Shown piece by piece: positions 1 to 7,767 of a stretch of 64,000 bases of DNA; the stretch's first letter is position 1; every line of letters begins with the position of its first letter. The DNA is from CAYNRE01 sp964399535 (lineage in GTDB: Bacteria; Planctomycetota; Planctomycetia; Pirellulales; CAYNRE01). A program made the position numbers and the translations under genes. The notes beneath the pieces were generated by a model. The model ran no database searches and was not told the origin of the DNA. It saw only the letters and a program-made list of their open reading frames with translations. The stretch lies in NCBI GenBank assembly GCA_964399535.1, contig CAYNRE010000017.1, positions 1 to 64,000 of the forward strand, given 5' to 3'.

Positions 1-126
1 CTTCTTCGCGACGGTGCCGCTCGAACCGTCGACAAACTTTGGGACCTATGCGGCGAAGTCCTCAATTGCTTCACAAAAGCCGAGTGCTTGAACTACTTCA
101 AACACTGCGGCTACCGCTACACATAA
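1..126 (+). CDS. IS630-family transposase, C-terminal end (cut by window edge)
   Basis: An open frame enters from the left edge and ends at TAA (124-126), giving 41 residues. The tail has the pattern LWDLCGEV, then ECLNYFKHCGY, close to the end of many IS630-type DDE transposases, where a cysteine- and aromatic-rich tail follows the catalytic domain. The DDE residues lie outside the window, so I cannot tell an intact transposase from a remnant. The dispersed repeat at 144-291 starts 18 bases after the stop. The family call rests on this short tail only and could be wrong. Confidence 0.55.
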   Translation, partial: LLRDGAARTVDKLWDLCGEVLNCFTKAECLNYFKHCGYRYT

Positions 127-143
127 AATGGACGGAGACTAAC

Positions 144-291
144 GGTCTGTTGAATTCTGCCGTCGTGGCCTATTTCAACCTCGCCCGGTGCGGAGTCATG
201 CTCCGCACGGCTCGCAAAATAACGACTTGCGTCGCTGTTTTGGCATCCCATCCCTGCGAGGACGCAGCCCGAGGAATATTTCAACGGGCTG
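144..291 (-). repeat. Dispersed structured repeat, copy 1
   Basis: The reverse complement of this ~148-bp segment matches 47018-47166 over its whole length, with scattered substitutions. It contains an 8-bp hairpin (arms 188-195 and 201-208, loop 196-200) whose arms are identical in both copies while the 5-base loop differs. A shorter inverted pair, TTGAA...TTCAA, closes one end (around 150-180). No gene is evident in it; the open frames across it are by-products of the repeat. It lies between a transposase end and a chromosomal gene. Confidence 0.8.
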
Positions 292-425
292 CCAACCCGC
301 GAGCGGTCTACCCACTCTCGGGCATGCGAATCCGGGCCCAAACGCTTGTCGAAATCGCGCGGCCCAGTCCTGAGTCTCCGCGCCAGGAATTGGCCTGCGC
401 CCGAGCTACGGCAACGGCCATTGGG
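292..425. other. Gap after repeat, no feature seen
   Basis: Between the repeat and the stop codon of the NIPSNAP-like gene I see no supported coding frame, tRNA or terminator. Confidence 0.5.
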
Positions 426-881
426 TTACTTGATCGGCGAGTAGTCGGTCGGTCGGAGAAACTGGCTCACCACCTTGGCGACCAGGGGTCCGTTTTGGTG
501 CGATTCGGTGTAGGCCTTGATCCAATCGGGATCCGCCAAGAACGCCTTCCAACTGGCTTCGCGCGCTTCGCGACTAGGGTATGCCAGCAGGTAAACCAGC
601 GTGTTGCCGGCCTCGGGGCCGTCGGTCGGTACCCAGTAGCCAACGTTCGTCATCCCATGCTTTTCGAAAAGCGCGGTCGTATGCTCGCGAAAACGGCGAT
701 GCAAGTCCTCTAACTTACCGTCGTGAGCGGTATACGTGCGCATTTCGAACACCCGCTCACTGGCCGGTTCATCGGCGCCGAGCCGTGTCGAGCCCCAGCC
801 GGCGACCGATGCGAGCAGGGTTACACAAAGCCAATGCCGCGTGGTCAAGTTGCTCATCGCCCGTGGCGCGATCCGCCGCAT
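426..881 (-). CDS. NIPSNAP-family secreted protein
   Basis: A 151-residue protein. I start at the ATG at 879-881 because an AGGGGA ribosome-binding site lies just upstream on this strand; an ATG at 855-857 would also leave a signal peptide. The N-terminus (residues ~9-38) is a signal sequence ending near GADE. The rest is one ferredoxin-like domain with VFEMRTYTAHDGKL, LFEKHGM and NVGYWVP, typical of NIPSNAP proteins, followed by a WKAFLADPDW segment. NIPSNAP-like proteins are often exported in planctomycetes and their role is unknown. It is divergent from the deacetylase gene at 1223. Confidence 0.85.
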   Translation of the reverse strand: MRRIAPRAMSNLTTRHWLCVTLLASVAGWGSTRLGADEPASERVFEMRTYTAHDGKLEDLHRRFREHTTALFEKHGMTNVGYWVPTDGPEAGNTLVYLLAYPSREAREASWKAFLADPDWIKAYTESHQNGPLVAKVVSQFLRPTDYSPIK

Positions 882-1222
882 GGAGAATCCCCTGATTGCG
901 AGTTCCGGGTTAACTGCACCCGCCGCGGTGCGATCGCGCACCACGGCGACAGGGCGCTAGCTTAACAGCCGGTGGGCAGCGATCCAATCGGGCCTTCTCC
1001 CAGGGAACCCCCAGGGCAACTGGTCCCGCTGGCATGTGGCGACCACGGCAGGCAAAATGGCACCGGGCATCGGCCGGGCAGCTCAAGAGTTGGGGGCTTG
1101 GCGCACCTGGCCGGCGGCCGGTGGGTGCGCTGGGTAAACTGACTCGACGGCAGGGCCGATGGAGACTACGGCATTGGCCGCGTACTGCTGAATCGCCGTG
1201 CCTGGACCGGAGCACCGTTGCA
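882..1222. other. Divergent intergenic region
   Basis: 341 bases between two divergent start codons, so it should hold both promoters. I see a 6-bp GC hairpin (arms 927-932 and 937-942) but no convincing -35/-10 pair. Open frames crossing it continue in frame from the deacetylase gene and lack their own start signal. Confidence 0.4.
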
Positions 1223-2308
1223 ATGCCTAAGCGAGAAAACTCCTGCGACCCCTCGAGGTCCGCGCCGAACCGAGGTTTGCGGTCGTCGCGGCGGCAATGG
1301 CTGCGCCACGCCGCGGCCTTGGGTGCTGGCGGCCTGTTCGGCGCCATCGGAAAACCGGCACGGGGCTGGCCCCAGCCAGCGGAACCCAGCGGGCCCGCGC
1401 TCGTGGCCCTCACGCTCGACCTGGAAATGTCGCGCAATTTTCCTCGCTGGGAAGACACACACTGGGACTACGAGAAAGGCAACCTCGACCAGCCGACCAA
1501 AGACTACGCCCTGGCCGCCTGTCGCCGGGTTAAATCGCGTGGCGGGGTGATCCACAACTTCGTCGTCGGCCGGGTACTGGAGCAAGACAATGTCGATTGG
1601 CTCCGGGCCATCGCAGAAGAGGGGCACCCGATCGGCAACCACACCTACGACCATGTGTACGTATTGGCCCAGAGCGCCGAAGAATCGCAATTCCGGTTTC
1701 GCCGGGCACCCTGGCTCGTGGAGGGCAAATCGCCTGCCGAGATCGTTCGCGAAAACATTCGCCTCACCAACCTGGCAATTCAACAGCGGCTGAAGTGTCC
1801 GGTCCGCGGGTTTCGAACTCCGGGTGGTTTCGCCAATGGGCTGCTCGGCCGCGACGATGTTCAACAGACGTTGCTCGAGCTAGGGTTTCGCTGGGTCAGC
1901 TCGCGATATCCGTCGCATGCCAGCGCTGGTCCGGGAGGGCCCTCGGTACACGCGCCCAGTGCCGCAGTGGTCGACTCGATCGAGGCGGCCCAAGCAGCGG
2001 CCCAGCCCTGGGTGTATCCCAGCGGGCTGGTCGAGGTTCCGATGAGCCCGCCGAGCGACATCGTCGCTTTTCGGGGCGGGCGGTGGCCGCTCGAAGATTT
2101 TCTCGACGCGCTGCGACGCATGGTTTCCTGGACCATCGAACGCGGAGCGGTGTTCGATTTTCTGGCTCACCCGTCGTGCCTGGGAGTGGTCGACCCCCAA
2201 TTGCGCGCCATCGACCTGATTTGCGATCTGGTCGAAAAGGCGGGCGATCGGGCGGCATTGGTTGATCTAGATGCCTTGGCCCGGCGAGCAGTGGCGCTTC
2301 ATGGCTAA
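1223..2308 (+). CDS. Polysaccharide deacetylase family protein, Tat-exported
   Basis: 361 residues from the ATG at 1223, which has GGAG at 1208-1211. Residues 22-44 form a twin-arginine signal (SSRRQWLRHAA then a hydrophobic run), so the protein is probably exported folded. The NodB-like fold shows motif 1 as TLDLE (64-68), a variant of TFDDG that keeps the first Asp. Motif 2 is GNHTYDH with metal-binding His140 and His144, and motif 3 is RGFRTPGG (195-202). The family is metal-dependent and removes N-acetyl or other C-N linked groups from glycans or related substrates; the substrate here is unknown. The stop overlaps the start of the next gene (2301), so the two are co-transcribed. Confidence 0.85.
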   Translation: MPKRENSCDPSRSAPNRGLRSSRRQWLRHAAALGAGGLFGAIGKPARGWPQPAEPSGPALVALTLDLEMSRNFPRWEDTHWDYEKGNLDQPTKDYALAACRRVKSRGGVIHNFVVGRVLEQDNVDWLRAIAEEGHPIGNHTYDHVYVLAQSAEESQFRFRRAPWLVEGKSPAEIVRENIRLTNLAIQQRLKCPVRGFRTPGGFANGLLGRDDVQQTLLELGFRWVSSRYPSHASAGPGGPSVHAPSAAVVDSIEAAQAAAQPWVYPSGLVEVPMSPPSDIVAFRGGRWPLEDFLDALRRMVSWTIERGAVFDFLAHPSCLGVVDPQLRAIDLICDLVEKAGDRAALVDLDALARRAVALHG

Positions 2309-5300
2309 GCACGCTTTTCGAAACGCTTCGGGCAGATTGCCGCTGGCGAGCCGATGGCAGGCCGCGGGCCTGGCGGCGCTTATGGCGTGGGGCGTGCTTT
2401 CCGTCGTGCCAGGCTCGGCGCGTGGTCAGGGCTATCCGCCCGAGCGCGTGGTGCCCCAGATGAAGCTGGCGCCGGGGCTGACGGCAACCCTGTTCGCTAG
2501 CGAGCCGGAGGTGCGGCAGCCCATTTTGGTGAAGTGCGACGATCGTGGACGGCTCTGGACGATTCAGTACTTGCAATACCCCAACCCGGCCGGGCTCAGC
2601 CGGGTGAAAGTCGATCGCTGGTCGCGCACCCTATACGACCGAGTGCCCGAGCCACCTCCCCGCGGACCCAAAGGGGCCGACCGCATCACCATCCTCGAAG
2701 ACTCCGATGGCGATGGCCATGCCGACCGATCCATCGACTTTCTTTCTGACTTGAACCTTTGCACGGGGCTCGAGTTCGGACACGGAGGAGTTTACGTACT
2801 CCAGGTGCCGTACCTGTTGTTCTATGCCGATCGCGATCGCGACGACCGCCCCGATGGCGATCCCGAGGTGCTGCTGGAAGGTTTCGGCATGGAGGATGCC
2901 CAGTCGTTGGCCAACCATCTCACCTGGGGCCCCGATGGCTGGCTCTATGGAGTCAACGGCAGCACCACGACCTGTCGCATTCGCGGGTTCGAGTTCCAAC
3001 AGGGAGTTTGGCGCTATCACCCGCTTTCAAAACGGTTCGAACTTTGGTGCGAGGGAGGTTCGAACACCTACGGGCTCACCTTCGACGAGCGCGGAAGGCT
3101 GTTTTACTCGACCAATGCCGGGCCCCTGGTTCATGGCGTCGACGGCGGCTACTTCTACAAGAGTTTTGGCAAGCACGGGCCACTGCACAACCCTTACGCT
3201 TACCACTACTTCCCTCCGCTCGATTGCGATCAGGTGCCCGGAGGTCCGCCCACCGGCGGAACCATCTACCACGACGCGGGGCTGCCCGATTGGCTGCGCG
3301 GCAAGTTCGTGGCGGGCAATTTTCTAGGCCACACCGTGAGCTGGTGGACCATCGAGCCGGCCGGTTCCACCGTGCGGGCCCGCTACGGCGGGGCGCTGCT
3401 CGATGCGCAAGACACCTGGTTTGGGCCAACCGACCTTTGCACGGGGCCGCAGGGCGAGATCTACGTCTCCGATTTTCACGATCGACGCACGGCTCACCCC
3501 GACCCGGACGCCAACTGGGACCGTTCCAACGGACGCATCGTGCGAATTGCCGGGACCTCGGGCTGGCAGCCCCCAGCTGATTTCGACTTGGCGCAACTCG
3601 CGTCTGCCGAGTTGGTCGAGTTGCTCGAAAGCCGTTCTTTGTGGTGGAGGTACCGCATTCGGGCAGAGCTCGCCGCGCGTCGCGACGCCAGCGTCGTCTC
3701 TCCGCTACGGCAGCGGGCGCTCAACCATCCAGACACGAGTACCGCGCTCGAAGCCCTGTGGGCCTGGCACGTTTCCGCCGGGCTCGACGATTCCAACCTG
3801 CTGGCGCTGCTGGAACACGACGACCCGTGGCGCAGGGCCTGGGGCGTGCGGCTAGCGGTCGACGGGCCCGCGCCCTCGTTAGCCATACAAGCGCGTTTGA
3901 TCGAAATGGGCCAGAATCGGGAAACAGACCCCAACGTGCTTTGCGAACTGGCCTGCGCCGCCCGAAGGCTGCCTGCCAATTCCGCAGTCTCGCTGGCGGT
4001 GCAGCTTGCAAGGCGACCCATACTGGGCGATTCGCGGTTGTCGTGGCTCGCCTGGTGGGCTCTCGAGCACCATGCGATTTCGGCCCGTGAAAACGTCGTC
4101 GAGACGCTAGCCAGCCCTTCAGCAACCGAATTCGCGGAAACGGTCGATTCGATCGGTTGGCGGCGTTTGCGGCTCAACTTGATCCGGCGCTACGCGGCCG
4201 AGGGAGCGGCCTTGGGTTACAACGCCTGTGCGACCCTCATGGACCGCTACGAGGGCTGGCAGGAAATCGAGGCACTTCAGGCACTGCGCGACGGGCTTGC
4301 CGAGCGGGCACGGCCGCTGGCCGCCGTTGAACAGGGGGGGCTGTTCGCCGATCAGGCCGTGGCCGAGTCGGCTGCTGGCGAGCAGCGCGCGATCGGCTAC
4401 GAAACGGTCCGCGGACAGCTGGGGGCCCGCATTGCGCAGTTTCAGCAATCCGAACCCGCGTCGTTGCTGGCGCTGGAACTGGCGCTTTTGGCCGAGTTAC
4501 CAGGCAGCTTTGACCTGCTTACCCAGCAAATCACGTTGTCCGCCGCGCCAGGAGAGCTTCCTGCCCGTCACGCGCATCTGCTCGAGTTGGCGGCCAGATT
4601 CTGGGAGCCGAGCCGGCGATCCGGTGCTGGCCATGCGGCGCTGCGCCAGGCGGTTTTGCAATGCTTCCGCCGTAGTGACACCGAACACGGCCAGCAAGCG
4701 GCGCTGGACGCCTTGGCTCATTGCGATCGCCCGGAGACGGCCGATGCGTTGCTGGCCGGCTTAAACCAGTGGAGCGAGCCGGTTCGCCGCCGAGCGATCG
4801 AAATCTTGTTAAGCCGTCCGGCCGCGGCCCGGAAGTTGCTCGATGGGATCGACCGGGGCCAGTTCCCGGCCGACTGGCTCGCGATCGACCTGGTGCGGCG
4901 GATCAGTCTGCTGGGAAACGCTGAGCTCGACGACATCGTTCGCCGCTACTGGGGAAACGTGGGACCAGGTACGCCCGAGGAGAAGCTGGCGGTGATGCGG
5001 CGGCTGCAAAACGACCTGCGCGCGGGTACGGGCGACCTGGATCGTGGGCGTGAGCAGTTTCTCAAGCACTGTGCAGCCTGTCACCGGTTGTTGGGCATCG
5101 GGCAAACGATCGGCCCCGACCTGACCACGGCCAACCGCCACGACCGGGCCGCGCTGCTGGCCAACCTGGTCGATCCGAGCGCGGTGGTTCGCCGCGAATA
5201 CCTGAGCTACGTGGCGGAGACCACCTCGGGCCAGGTCGTTACCGGGCTCCTGGCCGAAGAGGATGCCGCTCGTTGGGTACTCGTCGATGCGAAAGGGGAA

Positions 5301-5429
5301 CGCCGCGTGCTGGCGCGCGACGAAGTTGCCGAGCTCCAGCCCGCCACGGCTTCGCTGATGCCCGAGCGAATCTGGGAGGCGATGACGCCCGAGGAGCTGC
5401 GCGACTTGTTCGCGTTTCTGCAGCAGTAG
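2301..5429 (+). CDS. PVC-type heme-binding CxxCH protein (propeller + HEAT + cytochrome c)
   Basis: 1042 residues; the ATG at 2301 overlaps the deacetylase stop by 8 bases. A signal peptide ends near SARGQG. Residues ~40-410 form a glucose dehydrogenase-like beta-propeller (membrane-bound dehydrogenase type) with LTWGPDGWLYG, GLTFDERGRLFYS and DLCTGPQGEIYVSDF. Residues ~430-890 are helical HEAT-like repeats. The C-terminus is a single-heme domain with CAACH (C924, C927, H928; codons 5070-5084), followed by GPDLT and a PSAVVRREY segment typical of the planctomycete heme-binding region. Such proteins are periplasmic and thought to be redox enzymes linked to sugar or polymer breakdown, but few have been tested. 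The overlap with the deacetylase suggests shared glycan work. Confidence 0.9.
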   Translation: MAKHAFRNASGRLPLASRWQAAGLAALMAWGVLSVVPGSARGQGYPPERVVPQMKLAPGLTATLFASEPEVRQPILVKCDDRGRLWTIQYLQYPNPAGLSRVKVDRWSRTLYDRVPEPPPRGPKGADRITILEDSDGDGHADRSIDFLSDLNLCTGLEFGHGGVYVLQVPYLLFYADRDRDDRPDGDPEVLLEGFGMEDAQSLANHLTWGPDGWLYGVNGSTTTCRIRGFEFQQGVWRYHPLSKRFELWCEGGSNTYGLTFDERGRLFYSTNAGPLVHGVDGGYFYKSFGKHGPLHNPYAYHYFPPLDCDQVPGGPPTGGTIYHDAGLPDWLRGKFVAGNFLGHTVSWWTIEPAGSTVRARYGGALLDAQDTWFGPTDLCTGPQGEIYVSDFHDRRTAHPDPDANWDRSNGRIVRIAGTSGWQPPADFDLAQLASAELVELLESRSLWWRYRIRAELAARRDASVVSPLRQRALNHPDTSTALEALWAWHVSAGLDDSNLLALLEHDDPWRRAWGVRLAVDGPAPSLAIQARLIEMGQNRETDPNVLCELACAARRLPANSAVSLAVQLARRPILGDSRLSWLAWWALEHHAISARENVVETLASPSATEFAETVDSIGWRRLRLNLIRRYAAEGAALGYNACATLMDRYEGWQEIEALQALRDGLAERARPLAAVEQGGLFADQAVAESAAGEQRAIGYETVRGQLGARIAQFQQSEPASLLALELALLAELPGSFDLLTQQITLSAAPGELPARHAHLLELAARFWEPSRRSGAGHAALRQAVLQCFRRSDTEHGQQAALDALAHCDRPETADALLAGLNQWSEPVRRRAIEILLSRPAAARKLLDGIDRGQFPADWLAIDLVRRISLLGNAELDDIVRRYWGNVGPGTPEEKLAVMRRLQNDLRAGTGDLDRGREQFLKHCAACHRLLGIGQTIGPDLTTANRHDRAALLANLVDPSAVVRREYLSYVAETTSGQVVTGLLAEEDAARWVLVDAKGERRVLARDEVAELQPATASLMPERIWEAMTPEELRDLFAFLQQ

Positions 5430-5501
5430 CCGCGGGGCGGGTTGGGGCCCACTCCGCACCGCGGGCCGACGCCCCCAGGGTGTTTGCGGCCGGGCAGGCC
5501 G

Positions 5502-6650
5502 TTAAGGCACCTCTTGAGCGAGCAACCAGTCCTCGAGCACGATGTGCTCCACGAACGGGGCCCGCAACAAACTGGTGCGCTGCGAAACCCATTTTTGCAG
5601 CCAGGGCCGCCGGGCCATGCCCGCCATGGCCCGAATGCCCACGCTGTTCCAGCGCTTGCCATTTAGCTGGTTGCGAACGTTGTCGGCGAGCCGCTTGAAG
5701 GTGGCGGGAAGCAAATTCGGATCGGGCCCCACGTGAATCACGGTCTCCACGCCCGAGGCCATCGTCGCGCAAACCACATCCCAGAGGCGCTGGGGATGAT
5801 CGATCCAGCGATTGAGGATTTCGCGGGCGTTGAAATCGTTGTAGTCGATCTTGCCAGTCACGCACGACAGAATCGGCGGAGAAGGGCGAATGAAGCCGCC
5901 CGGCATGGTGTGCATGATGGTGGCCGCGCGGTTGGGAATGTTCTTGGACCACAGCAGCGGCGTGTGCAAGGGGGGCCAACGGTCTTTGTTCTTGCGAAGG
6001 TGGACCTGACGCGGAAATAGCTCGTCGAACCGCCGGTGGAATCGATCGACCGTGTCTTCTTGCCCCAACAGCAGTACCGAGTTGGGCGACAGATACGAGG
6101 AAACACCGATCACCCCGCGCCCGACATTGTTCACCTCCAGGCAAACGCGCTGCACGGCTTCGAGATCGAGCTGCTGGGCTCGGGTGAAGAGTACGCCCAT
6201 CGTGGTGTCGCGGGCCAACTCGACACATTCGTCGGCCATTTGCAGGGTGGGCGCCAACACATGCTCCACGCGAAAAACGTCGGTCGCGATCAGGGCGGCT
6301 ACCTCGCCCAAGCTGTAACCGAAGGCCAATTGCGATTTGCGCCAGTTGATATCGAAGAATTGCTCCAGCAGTCGAAGCTGGGCCATCTCCATGGCCACGA
6401 TCAGGGCCACGGATTCGCCGAAATCGTGGAGCTCGGTCTCGCGGCCCTGGCGGACCCGCTCGACCAGGTTCACATGGCGCCCCATCGAGCTCGAGGCCAG
6501 CTCGGAAAGCTGCCTGAGGTGTTCGGCAACCACCGGCCCGTAGGCATGGTGCCCCAGCAGCTCTTGGCTGCGCCCCAGGTTGGTTTGGTTGTAGCCGCGA
6601 AAAGCGAAGGCGCTGGTCGACACGCGCTCGCGAAGGTGGTTGTTGTCCAT
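5502..6650 (-). CDS. Stand-alone acyltransferase (FabD-like)
   Basis: 382 residues from the ATG at 6648-6650; the upstream in-frame start is a TTG and less likely. The acyltransferase core shows GYSLGE with the nucleophile Ser113, and PPLHTP with the likely catalytic His229, in the order seen in malonyl-CoA:ACP transacylases. R147 in VELARDTTM sits where FabD binds the carboxylate. The usual N-terminal FPGQGSQ is replaced by FRGYNQT (17-23), so the oxyanion-side glutamine is uncertain. No ACP or ketosynthase gene lies nearby, and it is divergent from the cofactor cluster. It may serve an unusual acyl transfer rather than general fatty-acid synthesis. Confidence 0.75.
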   Translation of the reverse strand: MDNNHLRERVSTSAFAFRGYNQTNLGRSQELLGHHAYGPVVAEHLRQLSELASSSMGRHVNLVERVRQGRETELHDFGESVALIVAMEMAQLRLLEQFFDINWRKSQLAFGYSLGEVAALIATDVFRVEHVLAPTLQMADECVELARDTTMGVLFTRAQQLDLEAVQRVCLEVNNVGRGVIGVSSYLSPNSVLLLGQEDTVDRFHRRFDELFPRQVHLRKNKDRWPPLHTPLLWSKNIPNRAATIMHTMPGGFIRPSPPILSCVTGKIDYNDFNAREILNRWIDHPQRLWDVVCATMASGVETVIHVGPDPNLLPATFKRLADNVRNQLNGKRWNSVGIRAMAGMARRPWLQKWVSQRTSLLRAPFVEHIVLEDWLLAQEVP

Positions 6651-6826
6651 GGCTGTCCGGCTTCGAGGTACCTGGCGCAATCGTGCGCACGCGGCGCGAC
6701 CCAGGCAGCGGGTTCTTACCCCGGGGCGACTCGGTCGAGGCGCTTACGAGCGCTAACCTTCAAAGATAGCAGAAGACTTGCGCCTGACACGGGGGCAGCC
6801 GCCGGGCCAGGGTACCCCGCCGCGGG

Positions 6827-6855
6827 TTGTGGCCAGACCGGGGGGCCGCTATAAA
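6827..6855 (+). promoter_or_regulatory. Candidate sigma-70 type promoter of the cofactor cluster
   Basis: TTGTGG at 6827-6832 and TATAAA at 6850-6855, spaced by 17 bases and 56 bases before the ATG at 6912. The -10 box matches five of six consensus positions, in a strongly GC-rich surrounding. It is the only such pair I see in the 6651-6911 divergent gap. Confidence 0.45.
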
Positions 6856-6911
6856 CCTAAGGGCTTTTTCAACGCCCTGGCAACTTTCGCCGACCGTGGC
6901 GCCCCAAGCCG

Positions 6912-7700
6912 ATGGCGTGCCCCGACGCCCTACCCCTTAACCGCCAGACAATCGTTATCACCGGCGCCACCGCTGGAATCGGCCGGGCCATGGCCTTGTA
7001 TCTGGCGTCGTTGGGGGCCCGGCTCCTGGTTCACGGCCGCTCGGTCGAGCGAGGCCGAACGCTCGTCGAGGCCCTGCGGCAGCGAACCCAGGGCCAGGCC
7101 GAACTGCTGACCGCCGAACTGGCCGACCCCGCCGAGCAAGATCGCCTGGTAGATCAAGCTTGGCAGCGGGCAGGCCGGGTCGATAGCTGGGTCAACAACG
7201 CCGGGGCCGACGTGCTGACCGGCCGGGGGGCGCAAGCCAGCTTCGAACAAAAGCTCGAGGCCCTATGGCGCGTCGATGTTACGGCCACCCTGCGGATATC
7301 GCGGGCCATCGGGGCGCGGATGCGCTCGGCGGGCGGCGGGACTATCGTAAACGTTGGCTGGGACCAGGCTGCCTGGGGCATGGCCGGCGATTCCGGTGAG
7401 TTGTTCGCCGCCACCAAGGGGGCGATCATGGCGTTTACCAAGAGCCTGGCGCTCTCCCTGGCGCCCGAGGTGCGGGTGAATTGCCTGGCCCCCGGCTGGA
7501 TTCGCACCGCGTGGGGCCAGTCGGCCCATCGCCAGTGGCAAGAGCGGGCCCAACGCGAATCGCTGGCCGGCCGCTGGGGCCAGCCCGACGACGTGGCCCG
7601 CGCCACCGCGTTTCTGCTCTCGCCCGAGGCCGCGCTGCTGACGGGCCAGGTTCTGAACGTCGACGGAGGGTTTCGCGCGGCGCCGCCGCCGCGAGCTTAG
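6912..7700 (+). CDS. SDR-family protein with altered catalytic residues
   Basis: 262 residues. A Rossmann fold is clear: TGATAGIG (17-24), NNAG (95-98), LAPGWIRT and a C-terminal NVDGGF. The classical catalytic Tyr of YxxxK is Phe165 (FAATK, Lys169 kept), and the catalytic Ser region reads NVGWDQ (147-152), so both Ser and Tyr are missing. It may bind NAD(P) yet not be a normal dehydrogenase/reductase, or it may use another acid. First gene of the run ending with beta-RFAP synthase, so a pterin-related or dihydromethanopterin-related role is possible but not shown. No strong ribosome-binding site precedes the ATG. Confidence 0.8.
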   Translation: MACPDALPLNRQTIVITGATAGIGRAMALYLASLGARLLVHGRSVERGRTLVEALRQRTQGQAELLTAELADPAEQDRLVDQAWQRAGRVDSWVNNAGADVLTGRGAQASFEQKLEALWRVDVTATLRISRAIGARMRSAGGGTIVNVGWDQAAWGMAGDSGELFAATKGAIMAFTKSLALSLAPEVRVNCLAPGWIRTAWGQSAHRQWQERAQRESLAGRWGQPDDVARATAFLLSPEAALLTGQVLNVDGGFRAAPPPRA

Positions 7701-7767
7701 CCTGCCCGGGCGGCCGCACGCTGCCTTCTTCGCCCCGGCTGAAAACGCTTGCCGAAAGTCGCTGCCC

